Shown here piece after piece: positions 7,731 through 13,647 of a DNA stretch of 13,647 nucleotides. Made by a program: the position numbers and the translations under genes. Position 1 is the first letter of the stretch, and every line of letters starts with the position of its first letter. The stretch covers positions 1-13,647 of the forward strand of contig JBCBZK010000093.1 of the NCBI GenBank assembly GCA_039815365.1, given 5' to 3'. A model generated the notes under the pieces. That model did no database searches. It saw nothing but the letters and a program-made list of their open reading frames with translations, and was not told where the DNA came from. This DNA is from CALBPI01 sp039815365 (GTDB lineage: Bacteria > Pseudomonadota > Gammaproteobacteria > Steroidobacterales > Woeseiaceae).

Positions 7731-7768
7731 AAAACCAATGCGCCAGAGCATGTGCCCTGGCGCAATGG
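7731..7768 (-). terminator. Probable intrinsic terminator of the TonB receptor gene, possibly bidirectional
   Basis: Arms 7735-7746 (CCAATGCGCCAG) and 7757-7768 (CTGGCGCAATGG) pair over 12 positions with one A-A mismatch and a ten-base loop. On the minus strand the hairpin is followed by TTTT (complement of 7731-7734), as expected for a terminator of the receptor gene ending at 7821. It lies between convergent genes and could also slow GH5 transcription, but the plus side lacks a T-run. Nothing else is visible in the 7648-7820 gap. Confidence 0.65.
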
Positions 7769-7820
7769 TGTCACGTAAAAAGACGCGCTGGTAAACAACG
7801 CGCCGATTCTATGCGTTCGC

Positions 7821-9911
7821 CTAGAAGCGGAAGTCCGCCGAGACACGGAAGTTGCGTGGAATACCCGGTTGCACCCAAACGTTCGCGAATGAGTTCGTGT
7901 AGAACTCTTCGTCGAACAGGTTGTTTGCTTCAACGCGCAGTCCGAACGAGTCTGAGTATTCGTAACTCGCTGCGAGTCTGGCTGTCGTGTAGCTCGGCAG
8001 ACGGAAGTCCTGACCAAACTCGCCGCTTCTATCGCCGACGTGTGTAACGCCACCGATCAGCGTCAGCGGTCTGCCACTCAGTTGCATCTCTTGAGCGACC
8101 TGCAAGCTAAATTGCTGCTCTGCAACGTTCAGCATATCGGAACCGGCTGGGATGAACACAAACGAAATAAAGTCGGTGTAATCGTTCTTCGTTTCGGCGT
8201 CCACATAGGCGTATGACAGCCACATGCTGAGTGAGTCGGTGACGTTGCCGACCAAGTCCAACTCAAAACCCTGGCTGCCTGCCGCGCCAACCGCTGTTGG
8301 GTTGAAGTCTGCATCAAAGGTCGCGATGTTCGACTGATCGACATCAAACAGGGCGAAGGTACCTACCAGCGCGCCGTCGTTCATCGCGAACTTCACACCG
8401 ACTTCGGTAGACTCCGAAATGTTCGGGTCAAGACCATTCTCGTCGGTCGCGCCAGACAGCGGACGGAAGTTCTCGCCATATACCGCGTACAACGAAACGT
8501 TCTCCGTTGCTTCGTACACCACACCAAATTGCGGGCTAACGCGTGTTTCTGAGTAATCAGACTGGGTTCCCGACAAGCGGTTGTCCAGCGATTGCTCGTA
8601 GTCATCAAAACGCGCGCCAATGCGAACGTCCAAACGCTCCGTCAGGCTGATCTGGTCCTGAATATAAAGACCCACAGATTCTTGCGTTTCAAGACGATCA
8701 AGCTGCGGCGCGAGAGCCAGACCGGAGGCCGGCGAATTACCGTAGACCGGGTTGAAGATATTGATGCTCTGGTCGGTCGATCGATCGCGGAATGCGATTT
8801 GATCGTTTTCGAACTCATCAGCATCCAGACCCATGATGATCCGATGGCGGACGTTGCCCGTGTAGAAGCTACCACTCAGCTCGGCACGAAAGACCTGGTA
8901 GGTCGCATCGTAATCGCGGTTGCGGCTGAAGCGACCGAAGTTGCCGTCGACATCCGGAGCGCCAAAGCCGTTTTCGGATGCCAAACCATCCAATTCGGTT
9001 TCGCGGAAGTTGTAGCCGACTAACGCGCTCCAATTGTCATTGAAGTCGTGCTGGAATTCGATCTGGTGACCCAACACGCCGGTTTCGATAGGACCGTAAC
9101 TGGGTTCACCGAGGAACCGGCTTTCCGGGATCAGGCCGAGCTCACCGTTGATCGCGATCACACCGCGGTCAAAAGGCGTTTCCTGGTCGCTGTATTCCAT
9201 CTCGTAGATGAGCTGGCTGTCGTCGCTGATGCGCCACGCGACCGATGGGCTGAACAGAAGCTTGTTCGTTTCGATGGTATCGCGGAAGCTCTCTGCGTCT
9301 TCGTAGGCGCCAACCAGACGAATCGCAACGGCGTCGGACACCGGCGTTGTGTAGTCGAAATCGACACGGTAAGTGCTGAAGCTGCCCGCTGAAACGTTGA
9401 CTTGACCGGCGGTGTCGAACGTTGGGCGTTTCGTCACCAGGTTCACGGTACCGCCAGGCTCGCCACGGCCATACAGCGCTGCGCGCGGGCCTTTCAGGAC
9501 TTCTACTGATTCGACGCCAGACAGATCACGTGCGCCGCCGAATCCGCGACCGGCGTTGAAGCCGTTAACGAGGAAGTTGCTGGGTAAATTCTCATCGCCG
9601 ACAAATCCGCGAATAGCGAAGCTGTTCCAAAGCCCACCAAAGTTATTTTGTCGAGAGACCGAAGCCGACAGGTCCAACGCCTGCACCAAATCGATCGAAC
9701 CAGAATTGCGGAGCGTTTGGGCGTCGATTTTCAATTCTGCCTGCGGGATTTCGAAGGCCTCAAAATCACCCTTGTAAGCCTGACGGGTGCCAGTAACGGT
9801 AATCTCATCGAGGTCCTCGGCCGAACGATTAGATTGTGCCGAAGCATCGTTCGCCCAAAGAGCTATTGATAGCGCGACCACGATCTGTGGCGCGTAAAAG
9901 GTGCGGTTCAT
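7821..9911 (-). CDS. TonB-dependent outer-membrane receptor (siderophore-receptor type)
   Basis: This 696-residue gated outer-membrane barrel imports a ligand using energy from TonB. Residues 1-25 form a signal peptide cleaved after NDASA. DEITVTGTR, close behind it, is a TonB-box-like segment. A plug domain follows (roughly 55-165) with AIRGF, a VESVEVLKGPRAALYGRGEP stretch and GGTVNLVTKRP, typical of the FhuA/FpvA-like siderophore receptor class. The remainder is a 22-strand-type barrel ending in RNFRVSADFRF with the expected terminal phenylalanine. No N-terminal signalling (STN) domain is present. The start is ATG 9911, backed by AGGAGA at 9921-9926; the reading frame extends upstream to 9986, but those extra residues do not form a signal peptide. 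The ligand is unknown: the sequence class suggests a ferric siderophore, while neighbouring GH genes could suggest a glycan. No Fur box was recognised upstream. Confidence 0.9.
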   Translation of the reverse strand: MNRTFYAPQIVVALSIALWANDASAQSNRSAEDLDEITVTGTRQAYKGDFEAFEIPQAELKIDAQTLRNSGSIDLVQALDLSASVSRQNNFGGLWNSFAIRGFVGDENLPSNFLVNGFNAGRGFGGARDLSGVESVEVLKGPRAALYGRGEPGGTVNLVTKRPTFDTAGQVNVSAGSFSTYRVDFDYTTPVSDAVAIRLVGAYEDAESFRDTIETNKLLFSPSVAWRISDDSQLIYEMEYSDQETPFDRGVIAINGELGLIPESRFLGEPSYGPIETGVLGHQIEFQHDFNDNWSALVGYNFRETELDGLASENGFGAPDVDGNFGRFSRNRDYDATYQVFRAELSGSFYTGNVRHRIIMGLDADEFENDQIAFRDRSTDQSINIFNPVYGNSPASGLALAPQLDRLETQESVGLYIQDQISLTERLDVRIGARFDDYEQSLDNRLSGTQSDYSETRVSPQFGVVYEATENVSLYAVYGENFRPLSGATDENGLDPNISESTEVGVKFAMNDGALVGTFALFDVDQSNIATFDADFNPTAVGAAGSQGFELDLVGNVTDSLSMWLSYAYVDAETKNDYTDFISFVFIPAGSDMLNVAEQQFSLQVAQEMQLSGRPLTLIGGVTHVGDRSGEFGQDFRLPSYTTARLAASYEYSDSFGLRVEANNLFDEEFYTNSFANVWVQPGIPRNFRVSADFRF

Positions 9912-10003
9912 AGGTTTGTCTCTCCTGGCAATTTGGCTCAAAAGGCCACCTAAGCGGCGCTGACCGCCGGCAAGTCTTGTCGTCATTGGGTGGTTTTGGT
10001 GGC

Positions 10004-10015
10004 AGGCACGTGCCT
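10004..10015. repeat. Perfect 12-bp palindrome in the TonB receptor leader
   Basis: AGGCACGTGCCT is a perfect palindrome with no spacer, lying between the receptor start (9911) and its putative -10 box (10026-10031). With no loop it would act as a DNA site rather than an RNA hairpin. A regulator site is possible but unproven. Confidence 0.35.
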
Positions 10016-10025
10016 ACAGGCGTAC

Positions 10026-10046
10026 GTTATAACATATCAAATATGT
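10026..10046 (-). promoter_or_regulatory. Candidate promoter and operator of the TonB receptor gene
   Basis: This is an AT-rich island in otherwise GC-rich DNA. On the minus strand TATAAC (complement of 10026-10031) is a five-of-six match to the -10 consensus. Directly upstream lies the inverted repeat ACATAT-CAA-ATATGT (10032-10046), covering the spacer toward the -35 region. No recognisable -35 box occurs at the right distance, which would fit activator-dependent transcription. It does not resemble the Fur consensus. The rest of the 9912-10096 gap shows only the 12-bp palindrome at 10004-10015 and no clear terminator for the upstream DUF4105 gene. Confidence 0.4.
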
Positions 10047-10096
10047 GAAAGCGTAGCTTGCGCGGAGATTTAATGCCTGACGCGTATTGTTGATCG

Positions 10097-11953
10097 CTAC
10101 CAGTAGTAGCCGAGTGTCAGCTCGAGCTCATCGGCAACATGCCGACGGGCTGACAGCCGAACGTCGTAGTGCCGCGACAATGCCCATCGCGCAGTGAGTG
10201 CGGCGACGTCTTCCGCTTTCAGCCGGCTATCAATATGCATCCGGTGTTCATACGTGGCTCGTAACCGAAGCTGTGGCGTCACTGTCATATTGACGTAGCC
10301 AGACACGCGACCAAAGCCGTTGCCCTGATCACGGCGGTTCTCCTGCAGAGCGCCGCCAATGTAGAGGCCACCCGTGATCGAGTTAGAAAGCTGCATTGAA
10401 CGGCCAATGTCGGCTTCAAATCGGACGACGCGACAATCGTCGCATGCCAGATCCTGGTTGGTCGCGCCCAGCGCAAGGCGCCAGGATTTTCCGTTATCGC
10501 CGGGTAACCCGGACAATGCACCATTGACGGCTTCGACGCGGAACAGTTGAACTTCGCGTACATCGATGTCGCCATCGCGAACCGCCAACGTCACATCACC
10601 CATACTCAGCTCAGAGTTAGCGACATGGCTGACCGAGCTATCCAATGCATCGTAGTAAGCTGCGCGAACACGCACTAGCGCGCTGTCGTCAAGCGCGCTG
10701 TCATTGTTCGCATAACCGACGCTGAAATAGCCCGGTGACGCATCTTGTGCCGGATGATTAGCTGGCGTCACGAATACCCGATCAGCAGCTGCGGGTTGTG
10801 TGAACTGGTAGGCAAGCACTGCTCGGTAGGCGACATTGCGCGCGTCATCAGGTGCCGCGTTCTTGGGCGTGCGGAATCGGTAGTAGTCAAGCAACGCTTC
10901 GATGGCGTTTTGGCGCTGGTCCTTGTCCAATGTATTTAGCGTTCGAATGCTCGTAGGCGTTGCACTCGACATGACGACATCACGAACCAGGCGGCGTGCT
11001 TGTTGCGCAAGCGTTCCATACCTTTGATAGAACTGCGTCTGACGTGATGGGTGGTAGGTCACGGACGTCACTAAAGGCTCGTTGTTGTGAGTCGATGCAT
11101 GCGTGCGTTTGACTACTGCCTGTGGCACGGTCCACGGTCGACGTGGCGGAATGATTTTTACGTCGTCGAGAATCTCAAGCGCCTCAGCCATGCGGTACGC
11201 ACAATTGCGGCGAAAGAAATAGTAGGTGTATTGCTTGCCGAGCAATTCCCACGCGTGCGCGGTGACGTAAGCGACTTCATCGTCCGAGAGATTCAGCTCG
11301 TATTCCCAAAGATCACGTAGTTCTACATCGCCGTAGTTATGATCGTGGAAGTAGTATTGAATATGACTGAACCCGGCGTCGAAGCCGCCCAATGCGCCGC
11401 GCGCCATGTATTCAATCGGCCCGGTTCCCTTGGGGATAATCGCCCCGTAATTCACGGTCACATCCAGCAAATCGGACGTCTTCACTGAATCGAGCGAATT
11501 GAATTTCAGCAGCGTATGGCCGTAGTACGACGCGGGATTGCCAAGGTAGCCCGTCGCCAAAATGATACTGATCGATTCTGGCGGTGCATCGAACATCCAG
11601 GCATCGAAGGCCGGACACGCGAACGTTCGTGCGGGTAGCAAGCCACGTTTGCGCAGGTAGATTGCGCGGGCCGGAAACACGCATTGTGGATGGGCGTCAG
11701 GTGCGCTTGGATCAACTGGCTGGCGCATTGCTGCGAGTGTCGCGGCGAGCTCTTCGGCCGGTTGCGTTCGACCGTTTGCAGCGAGAAAAAACGTCGGCGC
11801 TTTGACCGCGCTGCGTAAACCCATGAACGTTCGCTGCTCATAATGGAGCAGTTTCAACCATGCGTTGTCGGGCTCTGGGTCTGCCGCCGTGGCATGTGAT
11901 GACACCCATAGCAACACAGCAAAAACACAGAGATTTCTATGAATGGTTGGCAC
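10097..11953 (-). CDS. DUF4105 (Lnb N-terminal-type) periplasmic protein with probable C-terminal outer-membrane barrel
   Basis: This 618-residue exported protein has a signal peptide with the motif ATA at 21-23. The central region (about 125-285) matches DUF4105. It contains H146 in YYGHTLLKF and C251 in RRNCAYRM, the conserved His/Cys pair expected of a papain-like thiol active site. DUF4105 is also the N-terminal domain of Lnb, a lipoprotein N-acyltransferase described in Bacteroides; acyl transfer here is only a family-level possibility. From about residue 390 the protein alternates polar and hydrophobic residues in beta-strand fashion (for example LRLRATYEHRMHID) and ends GYYW, as in outer-membrane barrels. 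The start is GTG at 11951-11953 with no clear ribosome binding site; no in-frame ATG would keep the signal peptide. It lies 92 bases downstream of the DUF3015 gene, across a strong terminator, so it may be expressed by read-through. Confidence 0.82.
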   Translation of the reverse strand: MPTIHRNLCVFAVLLWVSSHATAADPEPDNAWLKLLHYEQRTFMGLRSAVKAPTFFLAANGRTQPAEELAATLAAMRQPVDPSAPDAHPQCVFPARAIYLRKRGLLPARTFACPAFDAWMFDAPPESISIILATGYLGNPASYYGHTLLKFNSLDSVKTSDLLDVTVNYGAIIPKGTGPIEYMARGALGGFDAGFSHIQYYFHDHNYGDVELRDLWEYELNLSDDEVAYVTAHAWELLGKQYTYYFFRRNCAYRMAEALEILDDVKIIPPRRPWTVPQAVVKRTHASTHNNEPLVTSVTYHPSRQTQFYQRYGTLAQQARRLVRDVVMSSATPTSIRTLNTLDKDQRQNAIEALLDYYRFRTPKNAAPDDARNVAYRAVLAYQFTQPAAADRVFVTPANHPAQDASPGYFSVGYANNDSALDDSALVRVRAAYYDALDSSVSHVANSELSMGDVTLAVRDGDIDVREVQLFRVEAVNGALSGLPGDNGKSWRLALGATNQDLACDDCRVVRFEADIGRSMQLSNSITGGLYIGGALQENRRDQGNGFGRVSGYVNMTVTPQLRLRATYEHRMHIDSRLKAEDVAALTARWALSRHYDVRLSARRHVADELELTLGYYW

Positions 11954-11990
11954 GGTATTGGGCGCGGTTGGCGTCGTGGTCTGCTAGAAC

Positions 11991-12028
11991 GAAAACCGGG
12001 CGTGGCCGCAACAGCGACCACGCCCGGT
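11991..12028 (-). terminator. Strong intrinsic terminator after the DUF3015 gene
   Basis: ACCGGGCGTGG (11995-12005) pairs perfectly with CCACGCCCGGT (12018-12028). After one C-A mismatch, CGC (12007-12009) pairs with GCG (12014-12016) around an AACA tetraloop. On the minus strand the hairpin is followed by TTTTC (complement of 11990s bases 11994-11991 and beyond). It begins 18 bases after the DUF3015 stop codon and lies before the DUF4105 start, so it should uncouple or attenuate expression of the downstream gene. Confidence 0.85.
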
Positions 12029-12045
12029 GTGTCACGCGTGACTGA

Positions 12046-12573
12046 TCAAGCCGTGCAGCTAGTGCTGTAGTTCGCTTGAATTTCAGAATCGACAATATGG
12101 AACAGTTGCTCTGCTTTTTCTACGGGCTCGAGACTCGTGTAGCCGTCAGCCGAGATGCTGGTGCCGACGTCTGAGCGAATCGCGTTAACGATGTCACCCT
12201 GTACCGAAGACTCACAACCATAGATTTCCATCAGTGCGACGAGATGGTCACCGTCGCCGCGCGCGGTATCGGCGAGGACACTGTCGTAGACTTCATTGAT
12301 GAAGCGCGCCGCCAGTGCTGAGCCACCCTGGCACGTTTCCGGGCTGGCTGTTGCGGAAATGACGGCCGTCGTGCCGATATCCCAGATGACGTTTGATGTG
12401 ACTGCCGCCCAATGCGTATTCGGGAACAGTGCAGCACCAATACCACAGTCTGTAAACGGGTTAGGGCCGGTTCCAGGTGCTTTTTCTTCATCCGCCATCG
12501 CAGTGGCTGACATCATTCCGAGCCCCAAAAATGCGGTGATGACCATTGCCACGAGTTTGTTAGTTCCTTTCAC
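12046..12573 (-). CDS. DUF3015 family secreted protein
   Basis: This 175-residue exported protein has a signal peptide of about 27 residues cleaved after ATAMA. The mature part resembles the DUF3015 family: an NPFTDCGIGAALFP segment, then NVIWDIGTTAVISATASPETC, and a helical C-terminal half. Four cysteines (C43, C81, C120, C173) could form two disulfides in the periplasm. The start is GTG at 12571-12573, chosen because a perfect AAGGAG (12583-12588) lies nine bases upstream; the longer frame to 12666 would bury that site and the signal peptide. The function of the family is not known to me. A strong terminator follows, suggesting substantial independent expression, with the DUF4105 gene next. 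The 199-base gap upstream (12574-12772) has no confident promoter; TTGACT at 12641-12636 is a possible -35 box. Confidence 0.82.
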   Translation of the reverse strand: MKGTNKLVAMVITAFLGLGMMSATAMADEEKAPGTGPNPFTDCGIGAALFPNTHWAAVTSNVIWDIGTTAVISATASPETCQGGSALAARFINEVYDSVLADTARGDGDHLVALMEIYGCESSVQGDIVNAIRSDVGTSISADGYTSLEPVEKAEQLFHIVDSEIQANYSTSCTA

Positions 12574-12582
12574 TTGCTTGTT

Positions 12583-12588
12583 CTCCTT
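12583..12588 (-). promoter_or_regulatory. Ribosome binding site deciding the DUF3015 start
   Basis: AAGGAG on the minus strand, nine bases before GTG 12573, is the best Shine-Dalgarno match seen in the window. It fixes the start at a GTG that opens a clean signal peptide. Confidence 0.8.
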
Positions 12589-12772
12589 ATTGTGCGCAAA
12601 ACCACGCAATCCGATGATGATGACTGACAACTGTGGAGTCAACGGCCCACATGAGGGATTTTGCATGGGTTCGGAAAAACCTTACAAAAGGTGGACCATA
12701 TGAGGTGATGTAGTCGATGTTTGATCGGGCAGAGGCATCTTCGGCCTCGCGGCTGCTGCGTTTCGGTTACTT

Positions 12773-13647
12773 TTATTCTTTGCCCTGCAGTGCGGATGGG
12801 TCGGGCAGCGATGCGTACTGTCGCGTGTGCAACTCGTACAGATTATGCGTGTCCGTCGAGTCCAACAATCTGCCGTGGGTCATTATTCCACGCCCCTTAT
12901 GGTCGATCCACGCGAACTGTTTTTTCTCATCCTTCCAGGGTGCGCGCGGGTTTTCATTGCGCCAATCTGTTTGAATCATCGTGACAAACTGCGGCACAGC
13001 CATGGCGAAGTATTTGCTGAGTCGCTCGGGCGTCCAGGTTTCCGATAGCATAAGGCGACGTTCAACTCGCACACCGTCATCATCTGAAATCTCTACGCTC
13101 GCTAGTCGTGGTTTGTGTCGCGGGGAGATAAAGCTGAACACCCGCTCGGGTCCCTCTTGGAGACACTCCGGTGTTTCGTCGGCTTCACAGGTTCTGAACA
13201 CCTTTTGGATCACGTCCACACGAGCCTGATCCATCTTGTTCGTAATGTTTGCAATGACGTTAAGAGTGACAACTGTTGCGCCAGGATCTCGCTGCAATTG
13301 AGCGCTAATCAGGCGCCGCCGGGACTGCTCATCCGCAGGCAGTTCTGCGCCGACAGTTGCTACGAGGCTGGACGAATCGGCAAGTGCTCGGACAAGTTCG
13401 ATGTTAAGCAGAACGACATCGGGATCGACGCTGCCGCTATCAAGCGCTGCTGACCTCGAATCAGCCAGTTTCTGGTATTTCTTTTTTCGTACAGGTGCGG
13501 TTGCCAGATCAAGCGGTATACCTAGGGGATTCAAAACATGTGGCAACAGTCGAACACTGTGATCTTGTTGTTGCACACCAAAACTCACTTCATTGGCCAC
13601 CGGATGAACAATCAGACGTTGCTGGCCCGCCCGCTCAGCATCCGTCA
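12773..13647 (-). CDS. Unrecognised protein, 5' end beyond the right edge
   Basis: I do not recognise this family. The open frame runs without a stop to the window edge, giving about 290 visible residues that end ...DPSALQGKE. A GTG at 13600 is in frame, but the frame upstream (TDAERAGQQRLIVHPVANE) continues to the edge and reads like protein, so the true start is probably outside the window. The visible part is soluble-looking: mixed alpha/beta, charged, no membrane helix, with two close cysteines in CEADETPEC and a KKKYQK basic patch. A tryptophan-rich C-terminal part carries FVTMIQTDWRN, APWKDEKKQFAW and RHKPRLASVEI. It is on the same strand as DUF3015, 199 bases upstream of that gene, so a shared operon is uncertain. 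No terminator follows; a five-base-arm hairpin at 12732-12748 lacks a T-run. Confidence 0.7.
   Translation of the reverse strand, partial: TDAERAGQQRLIVHPVANEVSFGVQQQDHSVRLLPHVLNPLGIPLDLATAPVRKKKYQKLADSRSAALDSGSVDPDVVLLNIELVRALADSSSLVATVGAELPADEQSRRRLISAQLQRDPGATVVTLNVIANITNKMDQARVDVIQKVFRTCEADETPECLQEGPERVFSFISPRHKPRLASVEISDDDGVRVERRLMLSETWTPERLSKYFAMAVPQFVTMIQTDWRNENPRAPWKDEKKQFAWIDHKGRGIMTHGRLLDSTDTHNLYELHTRQYASLPDPSALQGKE

Noticed and set aside
8592..9023. 143-codon plus-strand frame inside the TonB receptor
   Set aside because: It is antisense to barrel-coding sequence with no independent support.
5355..9911. Region as a peptide natural-product cluster built on the GG-tailed small protein
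   Set aside because: No modifying enzyme, peptidase or ABC exporter is present; the neighbours are GH enzymes and a TonB receptor.
12574..12666. Longer DUF3015 reading frame
   Set aside because: The extra 31 residues precede a perfect ribosome binding site and do not look like a signal peptide.
12732..12748. Hairpin after the right-edge gene as a terminator
   Set aside because: The arms are only five bases and no T-run follows on the minus strand.

Overview
The window looks like a chromosomal segment of a polysaccharide-degrading gammaproteobacterium. This rests on GC-rich coding DNA, a TonB-dependent receptor, DUF3015 and DUF4105 envelope proteins, AAGGAG-type ribosome binding sites, and XylE-like and LacI-type proteins. 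I cannot name the genus. No RNA genes, CRISPR arrays, insertion sequences or phage genes are visible. The genes pack tightly and no gene-free stretch exceeds about 255 bases.

Left region (1-5347), a sugar-use locus. The start of an FGGY-type sugar kinase (probably xylulokinase, cut by the left edge), an XylE-like MFS sugar/H+ symporter and a LacI-family regulator lie on the minus strand. A secreted GH3 beta-xylosidase/beta-glucosidase diverges from the regulator on the plus strand. Two copies of a near-palindromic 16-bp sequence, identical over 15 bases (TTGACAACCTTGTCA), sit immediately upstream of the transporter and over the -35 region of the GH3 promoter. They are the likely operators of the LacI regulator. 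The inferred scheme is that GH3 releases sugar from oligosaccharides, the MFS protein imports it, the kinase phosphorylates it, and the regulator switches the set on.

Middle region (5355-9911). A small acidic protein of unknown function, with an internal duplication and a C-terminal GG-FDPYNNC tail, converges on GH3. It is divergent from a secreted GH5 glucanase-type enzyme carrying an extra C-terminal beta-rich domain. A TonB-dependent receptor of siderophore-receptor type converges on GH5, with a likely terminator hairpin between them.

Right region (10097-13647), cell-envelope genes, all on the minus strand. An incomplete unrecognised gene enters from the right edge. It is followed by a DUF3015 secreted protein with a strong intrinsic terminator, then a DUF4105 (Lnb-type) periplasmic protein with a probable C-terminal outer-membrane barrel.

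The most interesting items are the duplicated 163-residue protein with its conserved-looking tail, the paired operators defining a small regulon, and the DUF3015/DUF4105 pair with a terminator between them.
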